From assembly GCA_015680685.1 (NCBI GenBank), contig MNCI01009462.1, forward strand, positions 144,867 through 178,281: a stretch of 33,415 nucleotides of DNA, read 5' to 3'. Under the pieces are notes generated by a model. It was given only the letters and a program-made list of their open reading frames with translations, did not search any database and was not told the DNA's origin. Every line of letters begins with the position of its first letter. Position 1 is the stretch's first letter. Source of the stretch: Gnetum montanum (Eukaryota > Streptophyta > Gnetopsida > Gnetales > Gnetaceae). The position numbers were made by a program, and so were the translations under genes. Below, one piece after another: positions 22,207 to 33,047 of this stretch.

Positions 22207-22549
22207 TCACACTTAAATGCTCGTAATCAAGTCATACTCGTTCCACATTCTAGGAGTTTAAGGGTGAGAGAGAAAGTAGTAAATAACATTAAATAAATAA
22301 AAAAATAAATAAATAACAAAGTGAATGCTGCAATGATGAAGTAATCTCGATCTTTATTGCCAGTCATGTACGTGTCCAAGTACGTCACACTTGAATAAAG
22401 ACACTGTACAATTACATTCACTACACTATAGGCAGACACGGGAAAATAATCTAACTCTGGAGGGATCAAACTGCTAGAGCTTCGCTACTTCTAACACCCT
22501 CATTTTCAAACAAGGGAGAGTTGCCTCTTATTTATAGATATGGCGGCGG

Positions 22550-22612
22550 ATTACGATATCGCGTATGCGATATTGTAGGGAAAATGCGATATCGCATACG
22601 CGATATCGCGAC
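22550..22612. promoter_or_regulatory. GATATC palindrome cluster upstream of the LTR TATA box
   Basis: GCGATATCGC occurs twice in direct order (22586-22595 and 22600-22609). A further CGATATCGCG (22554-22563) and a near match GCGATATTG (22567-22575) lie beside them. The cluster sits ~20-80 bp upstream of the minus-strand TATA box and is preserved in altered form in the sister LTR at 29838-29911. Confidence 0.6.
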
Positions 22613-22639
22613 CTATGCAAATCGCGTCTCATTAGAGCT

Positions 22640-24440
22640 AGATTGAGATTATGTACTAGTTTAAATTTGGAGCTAGCTTGTAGAATTGATTGGTATGACC
22701 ATTTTTGGTTCTACAAATTCTTCTTCTATCTTAAGCTTATGTGGCTTTTGGGTTCTTTGTAAATCTTCAAAAATCTTTCTTACACTGAGCTTAGCTAAGC
22801 TAGATTAAAACTATAATTGACCATGTGGGGAATAATCTATAGTAAGCCCCCATGTCTAAGCTTTTGACAAGGATTTTGTATTTTTGGAGCTAACATGGTT
22901 CGTTGAACCAATTTGAAGCTTGCTCGTAGATTCAAATCTGGGTTCTATGAGCCCACACTATTGAAAAGCTGATATGATTCGTAGAACCATTTTGAACCTT
23001 GCTTGTAGAACCAAATTTTGGTTCTATGAGTTCACTTGCTTTGATAAGCTAATGTGGAAGAACAATTCTAGAGCTTTTTTATAGAACCAATTTTTGGTTT
23101 TATGAGTTGAGTTATAATATTTAGTTTATTAAATTTCTCTTGGTTAATCTTTAATATTCTATTAAAAAATATAATAAGTAGGTGTGTAAATCAAATCCAT
23201 AACTTCTTATGAACCCAATATATTTATTTTTTAAGAAATATTTTTGGTTCTTGATGTGGTTAGAGCTAACTTGGTAGAACAATTTTTGAGCTTTCTTATA
23301 AAATTGATTTTTGGTTCTACAAGCTTGTTGAATTATTTAGTGTTGATGTGGTAGAACCAAAAAATGATCTTGCTTGTAGAACCATTTTTTTGATTTTACA
23401 AACCACACTATTTTTCACTCTTCTATTTTCTTTATAGAACACACTCCATGTTAAGTGATGACATGGCTAGTAGAACCATTCTCAAGCTTTCTTATAAAAT
23501 CAACTTATAGAAGAAATTTTTATTTTACAAACTCATGCTATATAAAAGTTGATGTGGTTCGTAGGACTAGTTTAGAGCTTGTTTGTAGAATTGATTTTTG
23601 GTTCTATGGGTTTAATCATTCTTCCAAAGTTGATGTGGCAAAGCTAAAAATGAAGCACCTTATGTCCTTAAGAGCTTCTATGTGTATTGTAGAATTTTTT
23701 TAGTTTTTGTTTGTAAAATCAACTTTTGGTTTTATAAACCTATTCTAGACCAAGAGCTAATATGTCTTATAGTATTATTTAGAAGCTCATTTGTAGAACT
23801 AATTTTGGTTCTACAAAGCTTACTTTCTTGAATCTTAAGAGGTTGACAATAAAAACATTCTGTGAAATGATTCTCTAATCACTTGAGATATTAGCCCTTT
23901 TAAAACAAGTTTTTCTTACTCAGCCTATGTGGCACATGAGTTTTACTTGTAAAGAAAAATTTAGACATTCTCTTATAGAATCAAATCTCGCAATAATGTG
24001 AAGCCAATCTTTAACCTCTAGCTAGATGATGTGGTAGAACTAATTTAGAAGCTTTTTATAGAACAAATGTTTGATTATACATACTTTTCCTAATTTTACA
24101 AACTAACCAACCAAGAGATAACATGGATCATGGGATTATTTTATGGCTCACTGGTAGAACCAATATTTGCTTTTCTTGATCCTTTTTAATTCCACAAGTT
24201 GATGTGGCTTATAATGATATTTGAGCCTTTGGCTATAGAATCTCTTTTTATTTAATAAATCTGATAAAGCTGACATGGTTTGTAGAGCCAATTTGAAAGC
24301 TCTTTGTAGAACCAACATTTGGTTCTACAAACCATTCCAAGTCCACAAGCTAACATGGCTAAATAATATTAACTTTCTTCTATAAAAATAATCTCACTTC
24401 TTCAAATATTTGGTTCTATGAGCTTTTACTAATAATGCTC
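22640..24440. repeat. ~80-bp tandem repeat array with inverted TAGAACCA/TGGTTCTA arms
   Basis: Roughly 17 diverged units follow the scheme AGCTRAYATGGTTYGTAGAA, CCA, a short T-rich stretch, AGCTTGCTTGTAGAACCAA, then TTTTGGTTCTAYRAG. The second half is an almost perfect inverted repeat (for example TAGAACCAAATTTTGGTTCT near 22998). Some units are longer or shorter and many have decayed arms. No open frame persists through the array, so a protein repeat is unlikely. Confidence 0.75.
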
Positions 24441-25071
24441 TAACTTAGTAATTTGTGATTAATATTTTACACTAATGCCAATATTTTTATAAGTTAAACC
24501 TAATTCTTTCAGCTTCATGCATTAATCTTTGTTGATCCAAATCTTAGCTAATAATTTTTAATAATAAGAAACAATATTTTAGATTAGATTATCCCCTTGC
24601 AAGCTCTCTTTTTGAAACTTAATCATTTGATGCTGCACTAGGGTATCTTATATAGTTAAATTTAGCTCAAAATATAGCTCTTCATATCGATTCCTTGAAG
24701 TGTACCAAATGAGCTCTTATGTTTAACTTCTTAACAACTTTTGGGTTGTTAAAATACTTAAGATTTCTATCATTTTACAAATTCTTGCTTAATTAATCTA
24801 ACTCATTTTAGGTATTTCTGCAAAAATTTTTCTTTAGTAAGCTTTATTCTTCATATAGGACTTTTAATTATGTGTACTAGTATTTAAGAAAAATATTATT
24901 AGAAGCCAAAATTTGATGTAAATTCATAAAAGTTCCTTTCAAGTTTGTTAAGAATACTTCTTGATTAAATAGTGCAAGTGATTCAACTAAATCACACTAA
25001 TTTTCCGTTGATTTTAAAAGGTTTAAAACATTTCCCTAAATAAACTCAACACTTCTAATACTCATTGTTCC
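24441..25071. other. AT-rich stretch without a gene
   Basis: No coding, RNA or repeat feature is recognised. Confidence 0.35.
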
Positions 25072-25970
25072 ATGAAAATGGTAATTGTTGTATCAACAAA
25101 GTACAATTGCAAGTTTTTAGATTTGAGTATGTATGTGCCTCATATACTTTCTAATGAGAGGGCTAGGATGAATCACTTGATTCATGGCTTTTGTGTGTTC
25201 ATTAAGGATCACTTCTTCTTGGGCTTCAATTATATAAGGATACATGTGTTCATACAATGGACTAGGAGTGTAGTTACTTGGTGGAAGTATCACATCATGA
25301 TCATTCTTAAAAGAGGATTCAAAGCTCTTTTGGAAAGTATGGTGGACCTAAGTAGGCTTGGGGTTTAGGATTTGGTGGATAGTAGTAGTAGTAGTCTTTA
25401 GGGGATGGGATCATTTGTGAAACCATTACTTGCAATGCTTGTAAGAAAGTTGAACACATCCATAGAAATTGTTTCAACTACTTTAACTATAACCAATTAA
25501 ATCACAAGAGTTCCAACTATTGAATCATTTAGATGATGAAGACTCTTTATAGGGTAGTAAACTAGTAGATGATCAATGTGACACTAGAATGCATGCACAT
25601 GTGCATGCTTTGATGGACTAGCCAGTTGATGCTCAACCCATCATCGTGATGAAGTCTAAAGGTATGATTTTTGATTTTTCAGTTTTCATTCTCTTTGATC
25701 TTGTTGCTAATAATATTTCATTGACTCATAGATAGTTAGACATTTAAGTTTGAAAAGTTAGTCTCTTATTTGAGGTCTTGTTGTTAACATTGTTAATAGT
25801 AGTGTGCTTATTGTGGGTGAAGTTTGTAGATCTATATTATTGGTGATTTAGGATGCCTCCTAGCTTAGTGTTCTTCATATTAAGAGTCTAGAAGAATATG
25901 ATGTTATCTTGGACATGGATTAGTTGTTTTACTATCATGGTTGTTTCACTTAAAAATTTCATTTTTCTAG
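25072..25970 (+). pseudogene. Ty3/gypsy gag-protease remnant (chromovirus/Tekay-like)
   Basis: Gag C-terminus: FLDLSMYVPHILSNERARMN and HLIHGFCVFI correspond to the conserved 'FxxLSRYAPHxVxxExxRxxRFxxGL' block. A zinc knuckle CNACKKVEHIHRNC (C-x2-C-x4-H-x4-C, 25431-25472) follows. Downstream, broken frames give MHAHVHALMD, GMIFDFSVFILFDL (the protease active-site region, with the catalytic D-P/S/T-G lost), VLIVGEVCRS and SLEEYDVILDMD, which match the 'FDVILGMDWL' end of the protease. Multiple stops and shifts show it is inactive. No reverse transcriptase follows; tandem AT-rich repeats begin at 25968. It is a different gypsy branch from the element at 321-11877 and on the opposite strand. Confidence 0.72.
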
Positions 25971-26345
25971 GAGGGATCTAATATCCTTATTTATACATAA
26001 TAATATTAAGATTTTAAAATTTTATGGCTTTTTATATAATTTTTATATTTAGTTTTTATTCCATTCCTTACATTTCATTTCATACTTTGTCAAATTTTTA
26101 GCATTTTTATACTTGGTTTTTTTTTCAGCATAAAAACTCTATCATTTAGGGAGGGAACTAAGACCCTTCCTTTCATGTTATAGTTATATTATTTTAATAT
26201 TTTATACTTTTTTATATGTTTTACCCTTAATTTTTATTTCATCATTCATAGCTTATTATACACTTAGTTTATTTTTTGATAGTTCATACTTAGTTTTTTT
26301 TTCCAATGATTTTACACTTAGTCATATTTAGCATTAAAAAATTCA
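25968..26345. repeat. ~180-bp tandem duplication, AT-rich
   Basis: 25968 onward (TAGGAGGGATCTAA) and 26147 onward (TAGGGAGGGAACTAA) begin alike and share later segments (TTTTTATTYCATYATTC, CATACTTRG, TTTAGCAT). The purine-rich opening resembles a polypurine tract near a 3' LTR, but no matching LTR pair was found. Confidence 0.5.
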
Positions 26346-27208
26346 CTTTTTCATCATCTCCTACCATTCCTAGTTCATGTGTGGTAGGATAAGTATGTAT
26401 TTGATTAGAGGATTCATGCTCCTTTTTTCATAATCATTGATTTACTGAGGGTTATATCGATTTGAAGTATATCAATACTTAGTTCATGGAGGTATGCTTG
26501 TAGAGGTGTAAAGAACATTTTTGCAGGAATAATAGGTCTTCTAAGAGTTTTCTTGGTTGGTCATTCTTACATGGGTTGGGCCCTGATGGTCTCCTTTAGT
26601 AATCCATAGCTTGGCCTATTATGGACTACTATATTTGTAGCCTATCCCTCTTTGTAGTCATTCTCTTTACTCCATCCTAATCTTCTAGATGGTCTTCTTT
26701 TCCTATTTAGGAAACTAGACCAAATTATAAATGGCTCATCTTAGATCTTCTCTTTGTATTTTGAAAACTAGATCATTCTTTATTTCTTCTATTTATGTGT
26801 CACTTGTTAATCTTTTGGTTTCTTGAATGATCATTATGAATCTATGGGCTGCAATGACTTCTATGTTTTGTTATACTTTTTATTGTACACTACTTTTATT
26901 GCTTTGAACATATATCTATTGTTTCTTATTGTCTTAATTCTAATTGACTTTTATATGATGCTCTTCTTAGTACCTTCTTTGATGACTCATCATTGCTTGC
27001 ACTTAACTATTTTATTGATTTGTAGTTATTCCTCAACACATTTTTCTTCTACTTGTTTTTGTAATTGATTGATGGCTACTTATGTTTCATGGAAAGGTTA
27101 TGCTAGCTTCTAGGATATGAGTCACACCTTTTTGTTACAACTTGTTTATAAGTGGTTATGAATAATCTTGATTAGTTATGAAACTAATGATTGAGCATCA
27201 TGTTATGA
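26346..27208. other. Probable LTR body of a copia-like element, left limit unknown
   Basis: No gene is recognised. It lies on the LTR side of the junction at 27221, so some of it is probably the LTR read on the minus strand. No second LTR copy is visible to mark its length. Confidence 0.3.
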
Positions 27209-27235
27209 TTATATTCTAACACTCTCCTTCAAGCA
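27209..27235 (-). mobile_element. Polypurine tract / 3' LTR junction of a Ty1/copia-type element
   Basis: On the minus strand TGCTTGAAGGAGAG (27235-27222) is followed at 27221 by TGTTAGAATATAATC. Copia elements of plants typically have a GAAGGGGGAG-like tract directly before an LTR starting TGTTRGAATA. No copia pol motif was identified to the right. Confidence 0.45.
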
Positions 27236-28400
27236 TTAGTTTCGCAACTTTGTTTGTTATTTCTTGTGAAGTCAATGAGTGATTAAAAAAATATTTTATG
27301 AGTACACAATACTTCATGGTGGCTAGTCACAAAAAATAATATATGTTTATAAGAATTGATGGAATTACTCCCCTTCACTCATGAGTTCATAGAAATAATA
27401 AATAACATAGTACATATTGGGTATAAGGAACTTTTGTTCTTCATTAATATCAAGGAAGAATAAGACATCATGGGTATCAATTTTGACAATTGATAGTGTG
27501 AAATCCATTTTAGTGACAAGGGATGACTAGGATGTTGGTGATAAATCTATATTTTCTTATGGAGCATCAAGAATTGGGATAGGACCAAATGATGGTTCAG
27601 AAGTGGAGAGAGGAAGAACTTCTACTTCTATTATCTACTGTTGATTCTAGATGTAGAAGTTCTAGTTGCTATATCATGAATGTATTCAATACTTTCATAT
27701 CCCTTTGTAACTTTGCAAGTTCTACTTGATAAGCCTTGACTTCATCTTCTTTTAAGATGAGTTGTTGTTAATACTCTTCTGCTGATGAATTTGTAGCATA
27801 CATTGTCTCATTGGATTTCTAGATATTGGCCTATATTTTTTGATGCTCTATCAATAACTCTTGATTTGTCATATGAAGATCTTTCACTCTTATTTCCCTT
27901 GTTGATCTTTATTTTGAAGCTCTTCCTTCTCTTGTAAATGCTACTCCTTAATCTTTGTAATTTCTTTTTTTAATTTTTTCATAAATAGAGATTCCTGGTT
28001 TGGTCCTTAATTTAGTAGCAATAATTTAGTTCTTATATACATCTTGTATTGTTCCAGTATCTATGAAAACTTCTAAAAATATAATTTCATTTTATTATAT
28101 TTACTAATTAAAACTTGCAAGATAATTTCGTATTCTTTCTCCTTCTTGATTGGTGATAATCAATCTTTGATATATCATCCACTTTGTTGTCCTACACTTG
28201 CCTACATGCTACATAATGAATCATAGATTCAACATAAAGATATATATTAGATCTTACAAGGTCATGATTATTTAGTAAATTTGAATTCCTAGTATCCAAC
28301 CAATACCCCACTCCCCTCTTTATTGATGCATTTGTATCCTTGCTCTAGTATTTAACTAGTTCTTCCTAAAACTTCTTATTATTATTTCATTCAAAGGAAT
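27236..28400. other. AT-rich stretch without a supported gene
   Basis: It should be internal sequence of the copia-like element if the junction call is right. No RNase H, reverse transcriptase or integrase motif is visible on the minus strand. Confidence 0.3.
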
Positions 28401-28407
28401 AAAAATT

Positions 28408-29680
28408 TCATATGCAAGAAAAATAATTTTGTGTCCCTAATAATTTATAAGTATTGATAGTCATTAAGTTGATACAAACCCTTAGAATTTGAGATGTTGT
28501 AGTTACGACTAGGACTTGATAATGATTAGCTAAAGCAATAACATCAGAAACAAGGAAGCCTAGATATGAATTAATGTCTATAGTATTAGAATAATTAGGA
28601 GGAGGAATAGAAAGAAACTCATGACTTGTATTCCTCTTCTTGTTGGGTGTAGTCTTACAAATAATAGGTATTATCTTTAGCTTCTTCTTAGCACCTTCTT
28701 TTGCTGATGTTAGTACCAAGGTATGCTTGAGTGAATTTTTGATGGATGTTTTGGTGATGGCATTTTTTGAAGTAGTTTGTTCTAAGGAGGTTATGATTGA
28801 ATTTTTCTAAACTATTACTTGTTTCTTATTACTTAGGTTCATAGCTTTGTTTTTTGCTAGATGAACAAGAATCACCACACATCCTGGTACTTTAGCAGGA
28901 ACCCCCTCATCATAGAATTTCTTTTCTAGTAGTGTAACAAGTCCTTCAAAATTAAGCTTACTACTTGTACCCTCCTTAAATGTCATAAGTACATAATAAA
29001 AATTTTGTGTTATGATTCTTGCCTAGGAGCGCTTTAGGTTCCAAGCTTAAATAAAATATAGAGTGTTAATGATGCTCCACTAGATTGTGTTTCGATGTTT
29101 AGTGTAGTCCATCCATGCATTATAGATTCTACATATGGAATAGACAGGGTTTGCTAGTAGGTAAACTTGATTTGCAATCTTTAGAAGATTTCTTGAAAAG
29201 AAATGTAAGTACTAAGAATTCATGATTAATTGAATAGGTATCCAAAAATGGTAGGTAGACATTCTTATCATCAATGATTTTCTTAAATTCAGGCATTAAA
29301 TCATAAATACCTAGAAAAAATATTTCCATTATGCCATTGGAGTAAGTCTTTAGTGATTGGTTCATTTCTTCATCGGTTATTAGCTTTAAGACTTGAAGCT
29401 TAAATTGCATGCAGCTACTCATGCTAACTATCTTTAGGTTGTCGTGTACCTTTCGTTTCATCATCATTTGTAAAAAATTTGAGTTATAGATGATTCTATG
29501 CTTCAGATCAAGCTTTCCTCAAATAATGTTCACCATTGGCATCATGCAAGCTTCCTTGCTAGCGAAAATTGCATTGTAATTAATCTTATCTTTTGGATTC
29601 ATCTTGATTCTAAATATTATTCTTACATTCACAGTTGAGATGGGCATGAATTGATTGTACATAGTTCATAAAGAAAGATC
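28408..29680 (-). pseudogene. Unrecognised degenerate coding stretch
   Basis: Two minus-strand open frames (29467-29129, 112 codons; 28719-28408, 103 codons) are separated by stop-rich sequence. The first has MQFKLQVLKLITDEEMNQSL and YDLMPEFKKIIDDKNVYLPF; upstream in another frame, MNPKDKINYNAIFASKEACM reads protein-like. The second is Lys-rich, then SIPPPNYSNTIDINSYLGF. I recognise no family. Position beside the copia-like junction suggests a transposon-carried gene, but that is inference. Confidence 0.3.
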
Positions 29681-29813
29681 CTCACTAGAATGTATTGAAA
29701 ACCCTTACCCTAAATATGCTCAAATCTTTACTCTGGATTACAAATTTGGAAATTTTTGGTCTTTGCTCTTGGTATTTATAATCACTTGTATCATAAATAA
29801 TGCAATTAAAAAT

Positions 29814-30677
29814 TGATGAATTGTGGTTTTCCAGGCCTTGATATCGGATCCTCGATATCGAGCACGCGATATTGCAGCCTGGATAACGATATCGAATACA
29901 TGATATCGTGATTTCTGTGTAAGCCTATAAATACAACATTCGGGCACACAGGAAAGGGGGAGTTGGTAATTCTTAGGATAGAGTATTTTTGTCATTTTTT
30001 TCAATTAGCTTTCATTCTTTCCCCAATGCATTCCCACAGTGTGATGACTGTAATTGTACGGAACCTTTATTCGAGTGTGATGTACTTGGACACGCACATG
30101 ATTGGCAATAAAGATCGAGATTACTCCATCATTGCAGCATTCACTTAGCCTTTAATTACTTTAATTTTTAATTATTATTTTTTATTTTCTTTGTTAATAT
30201 TTCTTTGTCATCATCTATTATTCTTATTGTTAAATGCAGAATGAGTATGACTTAGTCACGAACATTTAAGTGTAACTACTTAGTAACCTAGTAGCGTATC
30301 TAGGAGTGCTTGAGTCATGTGCGCTTGGTAATCCTAGAAGTAGTATATGAGGTCCAAGATGCACACATATGATTAAGGATGGATGCTCATCGCACTTAGG
30401 CTAGTTTAGATTTCACTTTTTACTACCTATTAATTGAAGTCAAGATTATTTTCCATCATCTCTAGGAGTAGCATTAGTTAGGATCCCATAATTCACCTCA
30501 CTCTGGACTAAATCATACATGACAAAGAAAATAATAGTCCAAGTGGGAAGATAGCAAACTACAATCAATGTGTAATTATCTGGATAGCACAACTAGTCTA
30601 TCTACGGAGTTTGATCGGATTGTGCGTACACACTTGTATTCGTATGGTTGAGTGTAGGGATACCTAACCACTCATCA
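29814..30677 (+). mobile_element. 5' LTR of an Athila-like gypsy element
   Basis: It starts TGATGAATTG and ends CACTCATCA, so the termini TGATGA/TCATCA are inverted. It is followed after one base by a primer-binding site. It contains TATAAATA (29926-29933), AATAAA (30107-30112) and the same conserved block as the solo LTR at 21984-22634 (around 30060-30145, including GGCAATAAAGATCGAGATTA). It is ~210 bp longer than the solo LTR owing to extra sequence at about 30370-30610. The 3' LTR would be outside the window. Confidence 0.82.
29838..29911. promoter_or_regulatory. GATATC palindrome cluster, second copy
   Basis: TTGATATCGG, TCGATATCGA, GCGATATTGC, ACGATATCGA and ATGATATCGT occur within ~70 bp, ending ~15 bp before the TATA box at 29926. 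The positions match the cluster in the solo LTR. Confidence 0.6.
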
Positions 30678-30678
30678 T

Positions 30679-30696
30679 TGGCGTTGTTGCTAGGGA
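30679..30696 (+). promoter_or_regulatory. Primer-binding site of the Athila-like element
   Basis: TGGCGTTGTTGCTAGGGA differs from the common plant gypsy primer site TGGCGCCGTTGCCGGGGA at four positions, all C-to-T or G-to-A. It lies one base after the LTR end. Confidence 0.8.
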
Positions 30697-30808
30697 TGGT
30701 GCTAGTTATTTAGATTAGTTACATCATCCAAGATCACTGCAAAAAGCCTTGAAAACATATCTTTTAGAAAGAAAGTAATTGCAAACCAGTCACACACAAT
30801 TCACAACA

Positions 30809-33047
30809 ATGTCTCTCTCACAAGACTATGATAATGCAACAATTAGTGAGGCGATTCATTAGAGAACAAACAAAATATATGATGATGAATATGAATTTTG
30901 GAGTACTCAATCTTATGTAGGGGTCCCTTATGTTCATGAGCATCCCAGTGGTACTCAAGGACTCTTGTTAGCCAACTCTGACACCTCTAGGAAGGATGGG
31001 ACATCCCATAGAATGAGGGGGCCCGTAAGGCCTAGGACCTTCTCAATGGTTAACAGGAATTTATCTAGGGATGATTGGGAGACTTACAAAAGTCATGATG
31101 AGTCTTCTAGTTCTTTCTCTTCCTCTATTCCTTTGATGTCAAGTCGTGAGATGGATGATCATCTTTCAAGGGGTTGGCATAGAAATAAAAGTCAAGCCCA
31201 CGGGCAAAGTCAGGATTGCCAACATGAACAAAAACAACATCATCCCAGCTGACAAATTCATAACTTACTTAGTGACGATGAACCCCTGCTGGCAACTAAG
31301 AGCCTAATGCATATACAAGAGGCTATTAAAATATCCCATAGGCATCACAAGGAAAGCCAACTACCCAGACTTGACTTAAATAACAGTCCCAAGTTTTCAG
31401 GAGGCTACGATTTAGATTTGCAACATCATTTACAAGCCTTCTACGATGCCTGTGCATGGAACAACATTGATAATGGATGGCAAAGACTTAATCTCTTTCC
31501 TATGATACTCGTTGGCTAAGAAAAAGTATGGTATAGGTCTTTAAAACCAAAATCAATTCGACATTGGCTGACAATGGAAGAAATCTTCAATGAAAGATAT
31601 CAAACCTATGCAAGAGTGTCAACCTTGAGGAGACAAATCCAAGAGTGGAAAAAAGGGCAACATGAACCCTTGGACATTGCCTTAGAAAGATATTTTTCAC
31701 TATTAAAAAAATGCCCAAGCCATGGGGTCTCCAAGGAAAGGGCTAATGTATCACATCATGGATGGGCTTCATAATGAAACCAGGGAGACCCTAGGGATGT
31801 ATGCCCTAGGTCAACTATATGAACTATGAACCCACCAATTCCAGGAGCTTATTAAGTAGGTAGCAAAAGAAGAAGGAGAAATAGCTAAATGGGAGAATGT
31901 TGAAAGACCTCAATAGGATCAAAATCTCAAAATAGCAAAGGTCCATGATCATGAAGAGGAGAAATCAACTCACCCCAAGGAGGTGGAATCTCCATCTTTG
32001 CCAATACTACAATCACTAGATGAAATTAAGGCAAAGATAAATAAGATGATAGAATGGGTACATGAAAAATGTAGAGAATATGCCAAAATTATTAGAGGTG
32101 GAACCATGCCAAACTGAGAAATAGGACAGGACACCATGCAACAATCGAAAAGAAGGGATGAAGAAAATAAGGATAAGGGCTCAACTGCAAACCACTCGTA
32201 TCAATGTGATGTTTTTCTGTACGATCACCCCAAAGGCCAATGCCCAATCTTGTCACATTTACATGAGCATTGGGGAGGAATGTTACATCCAGATTTCATA
32301 CAAAAATACTAGGTTCAACCATAGTGGCAAAAACCCCAGTCATGGGGGAGGCCACTGTCAAAATGGTCACACCCTTTATACCATCTAAACCTAAGTGCTT
32401 ATTATGTTCAACATCTTATTTCTCCAACTATGTCAACATCCTCTATCTCATCACATCGTTATCATTCTCTTAAGTACTATAAACCCATGTCCTCTACAAT
32501 AAAATCACCACCTCATGGTCCTTGCACTTCTCCTTGTCCTCAATATTCTCATCATTCATCTCCTTCTACATTGCCACCAGTTGTGCCAGAAGGTTTTACA
32601 CCATAGCACCAACCCACAAATGTTACTTGTGCTACTCCTATCAATAGTAGTGGAGGTCCTCCACAATGTTGAAAGCATCCTTTCTTTAGGCATGACCATA
32701 GAAAGAGACAACACGGTTCTAAAACCATTGCATCCACCAACTCAGCACAAGTTCAACACTATGATGCATTTGCCTCCTCGAACTCAACACCTCCTGTTAC
32801 CTTATCATGGCCATTAATTAATGCTCCAACAACCATGTGGCCCAATGAATATAACCATGTAGGGAGACATACTAATCCTTGCATACCATCTTACAGTCAT
32901 AGGCGCCATAGTGGGTCAACTTCTTATCACATGACCACATCTTATAATTTGCCCCACTATGCCAACTTTAATCAAGTGTGTGAACCCCAAGTTGGGTACA
33001 TTCCAACCACCACATCAAAAGACACACAGTGGTCTGGATATGACTAG
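30809..33047 (+). pseudogene. Athila-like gag, decayed
   Basis: The frame from ATG 30809 (MSLSQDYDNATI) continues through stops at 30860, 31250 and 31517 to about 31770; every piece is in the same frame. Recognisable gag parts: LPRLDLNNSPKFSGGYDLDL, FYDACAWNNI, HWLTMEEIFNERYQTYARVS, then LRRQIQEWKKGQHEPLDIAL and YFSLLKKCPSHG, which match the retrotransposon gag block. A frameshift near 31745 moves the reading to GLMYHIMDGLHNETRETLGM. A later stretch (about 32500-33047) is Pro/Ser/His-rich with YSHHSSPSTLPPVVPEGF and ends at 33045. Full length would be ~745 codons. Gag would assemble particles for the element's RNA; this copy cannot. Pol, if present, lies beyond or has been lost. Confidence 0.75.

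Larger units (their letters stand above)
21984..22634 (-). mobile_element. Solo LTR (Athila-like gypsy family, shared with 29814-30677)
   Basis: It starts TGATGAGTGG and ends TCTCATTA in plus orientation and is flanked by GAGCT on both sides (21979-21983 and 22635-22639), a 5-bp target-site duplication. Read on the minus strand it matches the LTR at 29814-30677: palindrome-rich upstream part, TATAAATA (22536-22529), AATAAA (22358-22353) and the terminal CACTCATCA. The minus-strand start is TAATGA where TGATGA is expected, a single mutation. No internal sequence adjoins it, so it is a recombined solo LTR. An undetermined base (N) occurs at 22027. Confidence 0.85.

Noticed and set aside
26823-27068. 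Hydrophobic 81-codon plus-strand frame as a membrane protein
   Set aside because: The Leu/Ile/Phe/Tyr content follows from T-rich DNA within a probable LTR; no start context or homology is seen.
29963-30148. Similar short peptides encoded in both Athila-like LTRs (29963-30148 + and 22227-22469 -)
   Set aside because: The DNA block is conserved, but codon differences between the copies are nearly all amino-acid changing. Conservation is therefore at the nucleotide level (poly(A)/R region), not of a protein.
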